Source: Clostridia bacterium
Lineage (GTDB): Bacteria > Bacillota_A > Clostridia > Christensenellales > Aristaeellaceae
NCBI GenBank assembly: GCA_017464225.1
Contig: JAFUDW010000045.1
Span: 1-56,830, forward strand
Direction: 5' to 3'
Length of the DNA stretch: 56,830 nucleotides
In this document: positions 39,216-48,039 of the stretch, in pieces
How positions within the stretch are numbered: the first letter of the stretch is position 1
How the letters are laid out: every line of letters starts with the position of its first letter
Program-made: the position numbers and the translations under genes
The notes under the pieces: generated by a model
Database searches by the model: none
What the model saw: only the letters and a program-made list of their open reading frames with translations
What the model was told of the DNA's origin: nothing

Positions 39216-41387
39216 TTATTCTTGAACGGGATAATCATCCACAATGATCAGCTCGGCGGACAGCAGCTCCGCCGCTTCCATATCCGCCTTTTCCTGCAAG
39301 CCCGCCATGGCGGAGGTATCCACCGTCACGTTTTTCTTGATGGGCGTCAGGTACAGCACCAGCGGCGATTTTTCAAGCGTTTCCGCGGAAGTGTCCAGCC
39401 GGATGTCCCAGGCGTCGCCGTTGCAGAAGTTATCGGAAATCAGCTCGTTGCCCGCGAAGGCATGACCGATATCGCCATGATAACGCACCCGCAGCAGCGC
39501 TTGCTTGTGCCCGGTCAGCGCGTCAGCGGGGACGGCAACGGTATAGCGGCCCATTCCCACCGTTTGCCAGGGAAGGAACACGGGCTGGCAGGGATGCTCC
39601 ACGCGCTGAACAAAGACGAAATCCCGCTGCGCTTCCGACCATGCGCGCAGGGCTGCGCTGCCGTCGGCAATTTCAACGATTAATTGCTTTCCATCCCATA
39701 AAAGCGGTTTGTCGCACAGATAAGCGGCATCATCATATACCCAAAATCCCAGGCTGTCCTTGCGGCTGAGGGTCATGATGATTTGATCGCCAACGGCAAA
39801 GGCTTTGCCAACCGTTGCTTTGATTTCTTTGCCGTCGACGCAATAAACGGACTGCATGCCCTCCGGCGCCAGGAAGAACCAGGTTTTGCCCACGTGGGCC
39901 AAAGGCTGGGCGGTGGCCCAGTTCAGCTTTGCATTGCCCAAATCCATATTGAAGGGCAGAATGGCGTTCTCCCCAGCGGCAATATCGAAACGGAAGGTGA
40001 TTTCGCCGTCCGGCAGGGCCAGACGCACTTCATCCCCGTGCCGGTCCCGCATCTCCGCGTGATCCTGGAAATTATTGACAAACAGGAAGCCGCTGCTGCC
40101 CTTCACCCGGACGGAAAAGCGCAAAGGCTCCAAATCATCCGGCTGCAAACCCTTCAAATGCTCCGGCAGCACAGCCTTCGTTTGCTCAAAGAAGCCGGAG
40201 AATAACTGGCAGAACATGTGAATAGCCCTCAGCCTGCCGTAGCTTTCCCGAAGCTGGCCGAATTCCCCGATAGCAGCCTGATAATCGTAGCTGCGCTTGG
40301 GAATTTGCCCTTCATTCAGGTAGGACGTGCGCAGTCCTATGGGATTGGTGCCGCCCTTGTACATATAGTAACCCAGCAGATTGCAGCCGGAGCCCAGCTT
40401 CGTGTTTGCCAGCGCATCGATGGCCCGCATGTCCATCTGGAACCGGTATTTATAGCTGCACATCATGCCGCCCATCATCTCGCAGCAGGCGTAGGGGCGA
40501 GTCTCAGGATCATAGGAAGGCTCAAAGTTGTATTCCTTCGTCACCGCGCTGTTATGGTTATCCCGATAGATGTATTCCAGGGTAGCAGGGTGCACGCCAG
40601 GCTTGTTATAGAACAGCCAGGGTTGATAGGAATATCCGCCCCACAGGGGCAGTGCTTCTTCCACCGGCGTCACAGCTCCGCCCCAAGCGGTAGTGGTATA
40701 GAAAGGTGTGACGATGCCTTCCTCCTGCATGATCTGCTTGATCCTGAGCATGTAGGGCAGGCCGGAATGGCCGCTGGTGAGCCACTCATTGGATACGCCG
40801 GTGGTCATCTCCCAGGGCGCGCAGGAATGTTGATATTCATTCTCGATCTGCGTGCCCACGATGCAGCCGCCCTGGCTGAAATAATGCCCGTCCATCTGCC
40901 CGTGCAGCGCCCGGAACAGTCTGCGGGTAGCTTCCAGAAAACCGGGATTATCCTCCCGCACATCGTAGGGCTTTCCGAACAGCCAGTCGGGCAGACCGCC
41001 GTTGCGCATTTCGCCATGATCGAAGGGCCCGATGCGCATGATCACCCACATATGATGCTTTTCGCAGACCTCCAGGAAGGCCCGCAGATTCCGGCAGCCG
41101 TCAAAGCGGAACACGCCCTCTTCTTCCTCGTGCACATTCCAAAACACATAGGTGGAGAGCATATTGATGCCGCCGCACTGCATTTTGACGATGGCATCCT
41201 CCCATTGGTCGGGGGAAACCCGGCAAAAGTGCATTTCCCCGCTGACGCCGAAGAAGGGCTTGCCGTCTACCGTCATATAGTAGTTGGTAAAGCCGATCTC
41301 CCGCCCGGCGGGATCGCGTCCCGAGAATTTTTCGCTCAGGGGATATACGCGCTTTTCAGGTATATCCTTCAGGTCAAGCCGATACAT
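39216..41387 (-). CDS. Glycoside hydrolase family 35 beta-galactosidase
   Basis: A 723-residue cytoplasmic protein (no signal peptide). The TIM barrel has FGVSGEMHFCRVSPDQWED, NMLSTYVFWNVHE, MRIGPFDHGEMRNGGLPDWL and GTQIENEYQ, with the acid/base Glu at 184. The candidate nucleophile is in ACCEMMGGM (Glu near 303). C-terminal beta-domains follow. GH35 enzymes release terminal beta-galactose from oligosaccharides; the lack of a signal peptide implies action on imported sugars. It is translated 15 bp after a GpsA-like gene, whose stop codon is at 41403. Confidence 0.9.
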   Translation of the reverse strand: MYRLDLKDIPEKRVYPLSEKFSGRDPAGREIGFTNYYMTVDGKPFFGVSGEMHFCRVSPDQWEDAIVKMQCGGINMLSTYVFWNVHEEEEGVFRFDGCRNLRAFLEVCEKHHMWVIMRIGPFDHGEMRNGGLPDWLFGKPYDVREDNPGFLEATRRLFRALHGQMDGHYFSQGGCIVGTQIENEYQHSCAPWEMTTGVSNEWLTSGHSGLPYMLRIKQIMQEEGIVTPFYTTTAWGGAVTPVEEALPLWGGYSYQPWLFYNKPGVHPATLEYIYRDNHNSAVTKEYNFEPSYDPETRPYACCEMMGGMMCSYKYRFQMDMRAIDALANTKLGSGCNLLGYYMYKGGTNPIGLRTSYLNEGQIPKRSYDYQAAIGEFGQLRESYGRLRAIHMFCQLFSGFFEQTKAVLPEHLKGLQPDDLEPLRFSVRVKGSSGFLFVNNFQDHAEMRDRHGDEVRLALPDGEITFRFDIAAGENAILPFNMDLGNAKLNWATAQPLAHVGKTWFFLAPEGMQSVYCVDGKEIKATVGKAFAVGDQIIMTLSRKDSLGFWVYDDAAYLCDKPLLWDGKQLIVEIADGSAALRAWSEAQRDFVFVQRVEHPCQPVFLPWQTVGMGRYTVAVPADALTGHKQALLRVRYHGDIGHAFAGNELISDNFCNGDAWDIRLDTSAETLEKSPLVLYLTPIKKNVTVDTSAMAGLQEKADMEAAELLSAELIIVDDYPVQE

Positions 41388-41402
41388 GAAAGTATCCTCC
41401 TT

Positions 41403-42446
41403 TTATCCTTTGACTCCGGTTTCAAAAGCCGCCCAGGGGATATTGACCGGCTTCTTTTCCTCGATGATCTCGTCGATATGCCTCAGCAGCGGGAAATCAT
41501 CGGCGTCAAGCGCGCCCCGGGCGATCTGTTTCCTTACGGCCCGGGCAGCCCGGGCGGCGATGACGATGGATTCCAGCGTGACGCCGTTCAGCGAAGCCAT
41601 GGCCTCGTCAAAGGACAGGCCACGGCCCAGCAGCGTGCCGATCATGCGGGTGCGCCCGCCGTACACCGTCACATAGAGGTCGCCGATGCCCAGCATCAGG
41701 CTGTCCTCCCCCGCGCCCATCCAAGCAAGCAGCCTTTTCATTTCCCGGGCGCTCTGGCCAAACAACGCGGCCTGGGAATTGAAATGCAGCGCGCCGATCC
41801 TGCCATCCCGCTTTTCCGCCAGGCCCACCGCCAGCGCAACGCCCAGGGCGTACGCGTTTTTCAGTGCCACTGCGGCCTCCACGCCCACCACGTCGTCAGA
41901 CAGGCTCACATGGTAAAAATCGGTTTCAAACAGGCTCCTGATCCAGCGGAGCAGCGCCATATCGCGTCCGCAGAAGGTGACCTCGGAATTGTCCAGATCA
42001 GCCAGCTCATAGCTGGTGCAGGGACCGCCCACGGCGTTGAGCCTCAGGCCCCGGCTGCCCGACTGCCGTTCAAACAGCTCGGGATACACATGCAGGCCGC
42101 CATCCTCGTCATCCATCATGCCCTTGGTCACCGTCAGCACGGGCAGGGCGGGATCGATGACGCGAAGCACGTTTTCGCAGAACCAATCAACGCCAAAGGA
42201 GCTCACGCCGCCCACCAGCAGCTCCGCCCCCTTCAGCGCCTCTTCCATCTCCTCGATCTGGTAATACCGGTAGCTGTCCGGCAGCCTGCGCTTCATGGTC
42301 AGATGGTTTCCGGTGGCGCGGGCATGATCGATGATCTCCCGATCCAGCGGCGTGCCCACCAGCCGCACCTCATGTCCGTTGCGCGCCGCAGGAATGCCGA
42401 TGGCGCTGCCCATCATGCCCGCGCCCACTATCGTAATAACGCTCAT
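41403..42446 (-). CDS. GpsA-like NAD(P)-dependent glycerol-3-phosphate dehydrogenase family protein
   Basis: A 347-residue protein. The Rossmann motif is VGAGMMGSAIG (residues 7-17). VTKGM and GGPCTSYEL correspond to GpsA's TKG and GPS blocks. ALKNAYALGVALAVGL matches the catalytic-Lys helix (family K-N-xxA-xxxG), and GIGDLYVTVYGGRTRMIG the GDL...C/S-R-N block. It departs from true GpsA (GPS to GPC, SRN to GRT), and its pairing with a beta-galactosidase suggests an altered substrate such as a glycosyl- or sugar-phosphate. AGGAGG precedes the ATG. Confidence 0.8.
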   Translation of the reverse strand: MSVITIVGAGMMGSAIGIPAARNGHEVRLVGTPLDREIIDHARATGNHLTMKRRLPDSYRYYQIEEMEEALKGAELLVGGVSSFGVDWFCENVLRVIDPALPVLTVTKGMMDDEDGGLHVYPELFERQSGSRGLRLNAVGGPCTSYELADLDNSEVTFCGRDMALLRWIRSLFETDFYHVSLSDDVVGVEAAVALKNAYALGVALAVGLAEKRDGRIGALHFNSQAALFGQSAREMKRLLAWMGAGEDSLMLGIGDLYVTVYGGRTRMIGTLLGRGLSFDEAMASLNGVTLESIVIAARAARAVRKQIARGALDADDFPLLRHIDEIIEEKKPVNIPWAAFETGVKG

Positions 42447-42506
42447 GCCAAAAACCTCCTCATTTCTGCGACAATTATAGGGGTTCCGCAGCTTGATGTC
42501 AACATA

Positions 42507-42530
42507 AAAGCCCCGGCGCGTCCGCCGGGG
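42507..42530 (-). terminator. Terminator of the PBP gene
   Basis: On the minus strand CCCCGGCG-GACG-CGCCGGGG (42530-42511) followed by CTTTTATG. It separates the PBP gene from the GpsA-like gene. Confidence 0.85.
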
Positions 42531-42537
42531 AAAAGCC

Positions 42538-45012
42538 TTATTCAGTTTGAAATATGGAGGCTTCGCGCTCGCCGCTGCCGCCCTCCAAAAGGCCCTGAAT
42601 GGCGTTCCAGAGCGAATTTCCGCTGGACGGCGCTTGGGCCTGGGCGATCTGCACCAGCTGCGTTCCCTCCAGCAGCACGCCGTTTTGCAAAAGCTCGTAA
42701 TTGATGGGCGTCACCCGGTATGTATACACCACGCCCAGGCGCGCCGCTGCATCGGTATAGTATACCGGCTGTCCGGCGCTGCCGTCCAATTCAGCCAAAA
42801 TCAGGCTTTCACCGTCGCTGTCCCGCTGCACCCGCAGCAGGGCCCGTTCAGCGGGCGTGATGCACAGCACCGGATTGCCCTGGCTGTTGTGGGTCACATA
42901 AAAGGCGCTGGGGCCGCTGGGGGCCTTCCAGGCGGTGGACTGCTTGGACAGCTTGTTGCCCTCGGCAAATACCTCGGCATACTGATAGGACTTGGGCGTC
43001 AGCTTGGTGGCCAGCATGGCTTCCCCCAGCCATTCCACGCTGGCCCGATCCACGGTCTGCCATACGATGCCGGGCGGCGTATCAAAGGCCGGCTTATCCC
43101 TGCCGCTATAGGCCGCCTTGAAAAAATCCCGGGCAAGGGCCGCCGTATAATCGCCGCCCGACACCCAGCCCGCCAGCCGATGGCTGGCATCGGTATTGTC
43201 AAACCCCATCCAGAAGGCGGTGGCGATCTCCCGGTTATAGGCCGCCATCCAGATGTCCCGGTTGCCGCCTCCCGTCATATTGACGGTGCCGGTCTTGCCC
43301 GCCACCGGCGTGCCGGCGCCCGAAAGCTTGGCCCCCGTACCGCTGGCCGTCACGGTTTGCAGCAGGCTGTTCATCAAATATGCCGTGACCCGGCTCAGTA
43401 CCCTGACGCCCTTTCTGGTGTGAGCGTAGAGCACGTTGCCCTGGCTGTCCTCAATGCTGCGGATAAAGTAAGGCTCGTAATAGATCCCGCCATTGCCGAA
43501 GGCGGCATAGGCCGCCGCCAGCTGCACCGGCGATACGCCGTAGGTCAGCGAGCCCAGCGCCAGCGACAGTCCCTGATCGGCGTCGGTGAGCGGGATGCCC
43601 ACCTTCTGCAGGTAATCGCGCCCGGCGGAAACGCCGATGCGGCTGAGCATCTGCACCGCCGCCACGTTCATGCTCCATTTGAGCGCTTCGCGCACGGTCA
43701 CATAGCCATGATAGCTGTTGCCGCTGTTGCGCGGCGTATAGCCGCCCGCAAAGGTGGTGGGCGTATCATTGAGCACGGTGGCCGCGGTGGCTCCATGGCT
43801 TTCGATGGCCGGGGCGTATACCGCCAACGGCTTTAACGCCGAGCCAGGCTGCCTTCTCAGCTGCGTGGCGCGGTTCAGCCCCCGCTGCACGGCGTACTCC
43901 CGCCCGCCCTCGATGCACAGCACGGCGCCGCTGGCCGCGTCCACGCAGGCCATGGCGCTTTGGGGCCTGGTGCCATCGGAGGCTGCCGCGGCAAAATTGC
44001 CGCTGACGGCGTACTCGCCGTCGGCGATCTGCTGGTAGGCGGGATCCAGCGTTGTATACACGTGATAGCCGCCGCCCAGCAGCGCGTCCCCTGATATGCC
44101 CAGGATGCGCTCGGCCTCCTCGATCACGGCGTCGTTGAACCAGCCGAATTGTGCCTGGCTTACCGGCGCGGGCGCAATGGCGATCTCCTCCGCCAGCGCG
44201 GCGCGGTACTGCTCCTCGGTGAGCATATCATGGGCGAACATGGTGTTCAGGATATAGCTGCGGCGGCTTTCGTTGACCTGGGGATTGATATGCGGCGCGT
44301 AAGCGGACGGCGCCTTGACGATGGCGGCCAGCGCGGCGGCTTGCGCCGGGCTGAGCTCGGCAGCGCCGATGCCAAAGTAATTCTGCGCCGCCCGCTCGAT
44401 GCCGTATGCGCCCCGGCCAAAATACACATAATTGAGGTACATCTCCAGTATTTCATCCTTGGTGCAGGCGGCCTCCAGCTGCACCGCCAGCCATACCTCC
44501 TCCAGCTTACGGGCCAGCGTCTTTTCCGAGGAAAGATGGGTCAGCTTGATCAGCTGCTGGGTGATGGTGCTGGCGCCTTCGCTGTAGCCGCCCGACCTCA
44601 AATTGGCAAACACGGCGCCCAGTATCCGCACCGGATCAAAGCCGAAATGCTTGTAAAACCGCAGGTCTTCCGCCGCCAGAAAGGCGTTCTTCACGGTATC
44701 CGGCAGCGTGGAAAGGGCGATCACCTTTCTGTCCTGGCTGCCCTTGAGGGCGCTCACCGGCTGATCGTAGCGGTCGTACACCGCGCCTGTCTGCTGCAGG
44801 TTGGTGATCTTATTCAGATCCAGCCGCTGCCAGGAAGGCACGTCAAACACAAACCAGCCCGCGATGAGCGCGGCCAGCGTCAAGCCCGCCATTCCCCCCA
44901 GGAGCTTGCGCAAAAGATGTCGCTTTGGCCTTCCCTCGGCCAGGCGCAGCGCCCGGCGCTCCTCCCGCTCCATCTGTTTTTCCATTCGCTTCAAATGCCT
45001 GCGCACACGCAT
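42538..45012 (-). CDS. Class A penicillin-binding protein (PBP1A-type)
   Basis: About 824 residues from ATG 45012, which has GGGAGG 3-4 bp upstream; an alternative ATG lies at 45033. A basic cytoplasmic tail (to about 45) and one membrane anchor come first. The GT51 glycosyltransferase domain follows, with AAEDLRFYKHFGFD (catalytic Glu), STITQQL and YVYFGRGAYGIERAA. The transpeptidase domain has PGSALKPL (active Ser and Lys), the SMN triad and GKTGT. A C-terminal Fn3-like stretch (about 715-790) ends the protein. It polymerises and cross-links peptidoglycan outside the membrane. It is monocistronic. Confidence 0.93.
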   Translation of the reverse strand: MRVRRHLKRMEKQMEREERRALRLAEGRPKRHLLRKLLGGMAGLTLAALIAGWFVFDVPSWQRLDLNKITNLQQTGAVYDRYDQPVSALKGSQDRKVIALSTLPDTVKNAFLAAEDLRFYKHFGFDPVRILGAVFANLRSGGYSEGASTITQQLIKLTHLSSEKTLARKLEEVWLAVQLEAACTKDEILEMYLNYVYFGRGAYGIERAAQNYFGIGAAELSPAQAAALAAIVKAPSAYAPHINPQVNESRRSYILNTMFAHDMLTEEQYRAALAEEIAIAPAPVSQAQFGWFNDAVIEEAERILGISGDALLGGGYHVYTTLDPAYQQIADGEYAVSGNFAAAASDGTRPQSAMACVDAASGAVLCIEGGREYAVQRGLNRATQLRRQPGSALKPLAVYAPAIESHGATAATVLNDTPTTFAGGYTPRNSGNSYHGYVTVREALKWSMNVAAVQMLSRIGVSAGRDYLQKVGIPLTDADQGLSLALGSLTYGVSPVQLAAAYAAFGNGGIYYEPYFIRSIEDSQGNVLYAHTRKGVRVLSRVTAYLMNSLLQTVTASGTGAKLSGAGTPVAGKTGTVNMTGGGNRDIWMAAYNREIATAFWMGFDNTDASHRLAGWVSGGDYTAALARDFFKAAYSGRDKPAFDTPPGIVWQTVDRASVEWLGEAMLATKLTPKSYQYAEVFAEGNKLSKQSTAWKAPSGPSAFYVTHNSQGNPVLCITPAERALLRVQRDSDGESLILAELDGSAGQPVYYTDAAARLGVVYTYRVTPINYELLQNGVLLEGTQLVQIAQAQAPSSGNSLWNAIQGLLEGGSGEREASIFQTE

Positions 45013-45076
45013 CGCCCTCCCGCAGGATAGCATGCCCGCCCCGGCGCAAAACGCGGCAGGTTATATCTTCCTGCGT

Positions 45077-45119
45077 CATACAAATTTAACTTGTATGGGA
45101 CTTTTTTCCATGCTATACT
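45077..45119 (+). promoter_or_regulatory. Promoter of the secreted-protein gene with inverted repeat over the -35 box
   Basis: TTGTAT (45091-45096), a 17-bp spacer and TATACT (45114-45119). The perfect 7-7-7 inverted repeat CATACAA-N7-TTGTATG (45077-45097) covers the -35 box and lies in the divergent gap to the PBP gene, so one regulator could act on both. Confidence 0.6.
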
Positions 45120-45151
45120 GAGGCCGTACCCCGGGAAAGGATAGGATTTTC

Positions 45152-45664
45152 ATGAAAAAACTGTTGGTTTTGATCTGCGCGCTGGCGCTCGCCGCCCTCC
45201 CGGCCCTCGCAGAAACAGCGTATACCGCCCAATGCGGCGGGAAACCCTTGCTGACGCTGCGCTATGATGAAAAGGCTTTTCGCCTGGGCACTGAAAGCTA
45301 CCTGGGCAGCAGCGTTGGCGGGCATACCTGGCTGGGCATGTTCGGGAGCGACGGCGCTACGGTGGAGTTTTCAGCCGATCTTTACGACGATCTGCCCGCA
45401 AACTGCAGCGCGGCGCAGCTGGCCGATTACCTGAACGGCCGCCTTTCCGATGAACACTGCGCCTATTTAGAGCAATACGTTCCGCAGAGCAAGCTGCCCT
45501 TCGTCATTTTTTCGCTGAACGGCGGCATGGGGCCCAGCTATTACGCGGCCGCCGTCATCCGGGGCTATGTGGTGCACTTTGAAATCTACAACCTCCGCGG
45601 CGGCGTGAACCAAGACGCGCTGACCACGCTCAAAACGCTGCTTGACGGCGTAAAAGCGATGTAA
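45152..45664 (+). CDS. Secreted protein, unknown function
   Basis: A 170-residue protein with a signal peptide (MKKLLVLICALALAALPALA, cleavage near 20) and a mature domain of about 150 residues. The mature part alternates short strands and turns (GGKPLLTLRYDEKAFRL, SKLPFVIFSLNGGMG, GYVVHFEIYNL) and has two Cys after maturation. No lipobox, sortase or repeat motif is present. It is divergent from the class A PBP. I do not recognise the family. Repeat copy B begins right at its stop codon. Confidence 0.8.
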   Translation: MKKLLVLICALALAALPALAETAYTAQCGGKPLLTLRYDEKAFRLGTESYLGSSVGGHTWLGMFGSDGATVEFSADLYDDLPANCSAAQLADYLNGRLSDEHCAYLEQYVPQSKLPFVIFSLNGGMGPSYYAAAVIRGYVVHFEIYNLRGGVNQDALTTLKTLLDGVKAM

Positions 45665-46272
45665 CAGGAAATTTTATATGAGTGTTTGGGCGTAAATTGA
45701 ATGGAGAAAGGAACGTTAAGAGGCGCTGCCCCTTAACAACCCTGCCAGGGTGGGGAGACCCACCCTGGACCCGCCAGTTGCGGATGTTGCTTACATACTC
45801 TTTCCTGCAACTTCCCGCAGTTGATTGAAGCGGGTTTAACGTAAAGAGCGCTCCGGAAATACGCGATCAACAAAAAATACGCAGGCTCGAGCAAGCTCGG
45901 TCTGCGATTTTTGTATGATCGCTATGACGCTGACACGTCATTGACGTCGGCAAGCCGCCGTCATTTCCGGTGCGGGTAACATATTTAAACTTCGATATCA
46001 AACCCCAGTCTGAGGTAGGCACGCGCAGCGGGCCGAGGATTGCGCAGCAATCCCGAAAAAGGCATGGGACGGCAGATGGAGCTTGCTCCGATCTGTCGGC
46101 ACTGGCCTTTTTCTTTGCCTCAGACGGCCTCTTTGCAACAGCCCATAAGCTATACTGGCGGAAATCGTTTGATAGAACACTCAAGACTGTTCGCCGGGAT
46201 GGGTGCAGGGGGCGAAGTCCCCTGCCGCGGGTTTATAAGGGCCGCGGAGGCCCTTATCGTTTCCCCTTTCAC
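45665..46272. repeat. Structured repeat, copy B (inverted relative to copy A)
   Basis: About 608 bp that fill the whole space between the stop codons of the two flanking convergent genes. The plus strand here matches the minus strand of copy A through nearly all its length, for example GTTGATTG after the CTTCCCGC hairpin, the TGAGGTAGGCACGCG block and GGATTGC-GCA-GCAATCC (46037-46053). The ends are more worn than in A: the left terminus is interrupted by about 23 bp near 45676-45698. Stems differ from A by paired changes. No coding frame. Confidence 0.85.
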
Positions 46273-46275
46273 GGA

Positions 46276-47853
46276 TCAATCAGCGCCCTCGCCATCGTTC
46301 AGCAGCAGCTGATAGGGCACGCCGTCGAACACGATGGTTTCAGGCAGCGTAAAGGTCTTCTCCTCCCGGGCCGCGGTCAGCGCGCTGGACTGTTCCTGGA
46401 ACTGGGCGTAGGTCATCACGCCGTAGGCTTTGGGATCAAACTCTTCCACGCGCGTATCCCCATAATGGTCAGCGGCGATATCGAAGGCGATCTCCAGGGC
46501 ATTTTCATAGCCCGAATCGTCGATCACGATGATCACCGCCGTGCCCTGAGCGGATACGATCCGCCCTTCGCCGTCCATCGCCACGGTAAAATCGCAATCC
46601 CCCAGCTCCAGCGATTCCATGGAGTTCAATATCTGCCGAGTGACCGTGCTCCAGCCGGACTGTCCGCGGGCGTACGCCTCGTAATCATAGATCATGCGGC
46701 AGCTGCCGTCCAGATTCACATAGACCAATGAAGCCCGTCCATCCTCGCGCGCCATCGCCAGGTACTCTTCCATCATCTGCTCATACATCTGCATGTAGGC
46801 GTCGATCAGCGCCTCGTTATCGGTGTAGAAGATGGCCTCCAATTCGTCCCGGGTGAGCTCGCTGCCGGTCGTCTTCTGATAGTACGCGCAGAAGGCGGCG
46901 TCAAAATCGGCAAAATCCACCATTTGCTGGCCCATGGCCACGATGTACGCGTCATAGGACTCATAATAATCGGCGTCGCCCGTGGGCAGCACCAGCGCTA
47001 CGCCGTGATCGTAGGCCTGCCGCAGCGGCTGGACGATGTCTTCATATATGGCGTCCTCCACCGCGCTGTAGCGCTCCTGGGCCTGCTTGCTTTCCGGGCT
47101 GTCGCTGTCCCAGAGCGTATCGTAAAAATCCCCGGGCAGCGCTTCGCCGTACATACGCTGGTATTCCGTCGCGAAGGTGGCCGAATAATCATCGTAGAGG
47201 ACGCTTACCTCCGAATACGCATTCTCCGACCGGACGGCGCCCATATAATCATAGTCAATATAGAAATACCGCTGCGCCGCCAATTGCCAGAGCAGCGTGC
47301 CCGCCGCGTTGACCAGCGCGGGCGTCTGGCCCTTTGCCACTCGCACATGGTATTCCGGGCCGTCCTTGCCATCGCTCACGGTGATCCGATCGGCAAAGCT
47401 GCCCTCAGCCGCATTTACCACCGCGGCGCCCAGCCGCGTCATGGTGCGGCGCAGCACGCTGCCCGACAGGATGGAACTGCTCTCGGCAATGGAGCTGGTA
47501 TTATAAACGTAGGGGTTGTCCACCGGATCGATAGCGTAAGAGACCGAGCCGTTGCCCACCACGGTAAAGCCGCTTTCAAAGGCCGTGGCGTAAGCCCGCG
47601 GTGTTTGCAGCTTGACATCCAGATAGGAGTTCACGCCATCCTGGCGGCAGGTCACATCGGCAATTTTAAACTGCAGCCCATTATAGCTGAAATTGGCATG
47701 CGCGGTGACTGAAACGTTATCGGTATCAAACAGCAGATTGGTTCCCGCCTGATACAGCGCGTTCAGCGGACCCTCCGCCAGCGCGGACAGCGCAAGCGCC
47801 AGACACAGCAGCATAGCGGCCAAAGCGAGCAAAACACGGCGTTTTTTCTTCAT
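46276..47853 (-). CDS. Large secreted protein, unknown function
   Basis: A 525-residue protein; the ATG at 47853 follows AAAGGAGAGAGGG (the open frame extends to 47916). A signal peptide (MKKKRRVLLALAAMLLCLAL, cleavage near 27) is followed by NALYQAGTNLLFDTDNVSV and a long mixed alpha/beta region rich in Asp, Glu and Tyr. Late strands (DFTVAMDGEGRIVSAQGTAVIIV) resemble the lipid-carrier-like fold of clostridial DUF-type exported proteins, but I cannot name a family. No anchor is visible. It is divergent from the atypical response regulator at 48040. Confidence 0.8.
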   Translation of the reverse strand: MKKKRRVLLALAAMLLCLALALSALAEGPLNALYQAGTNLLFDTDNVSVTAHANFSYNGLQFKIADVTCRQDGVNSYLDVKLQTPRAYATAFESGFTVVGNGSVSYAIDPVDNPYVYNTSSIAESSSILSGSVLRRTMTRLGAAVVNAAEGSFADRITVSDGKDGPEYHVRVAKGQTPALVNAAGTLLWQLAAQRYFYIDYDYMGAVRSENAYSEVSVLYDDYSATFATEYQRMYGEALPGDFYDTLWDSDSPESKQAQERYSAVEDAIYEDIVQPLRQAYDHGVALVLPTGDADYYESYDAYIVAMGQQMVDFADFDAAFCAYYQKTTGSELTRDELEAIFYTDNEALIDAYMQMYEQMMEEYLAMAREDGRASLVYVNLDGSCRMIYDYEAYARGQSGWSTVTRQILNSMESLELGDCDFTVAMDGEGRIVSAQGTAVIIVIDDSGYENALEIAFDIAADHYGDTRVEEFDPKAYGVMTYAQFQEQSSALTAAREEKTFTLPETIVFDGVPYQLLLNDGEGAD

Positions 47854-48004
47854 GGATTCCCTCTCTCCTTTCCAGCTCCGGGGCAGGAAAATACTGTCAA
47901 CAACAATATAACGCATTTATCGGCGCGTTTCATCCCCCATGGAATAAATAAATTGTAACAGATTTATGAATAAATAAAATATAGGTGCAAATTCACTCAA
48001 ACTT

Positions 48005-48039
48005 TGTTATAATATGCAAGGAGGCAAGGAGGTGAACCT
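48005..48039 (+). promoter_or_regulatory. Extended -10 promoter and strong ribosome site of the regulator gene
   Basis: TGTTATAAT (extended -10, 48005-48013) with no clear -35 box. The leader is only about 20 nt and contains AAGGAGGTGAACCT directly before the GTG start at 48040. A promoter without a -35 box may need an activator. Confidence 0.55.

Noticed and set aside
40218..42704. 828-codon plus-strand open frame opposite the GH35 and GpsA-like genes
   Set aside because: Same reason: both genes beneath it carry intact catalytic motifs on the other strand.
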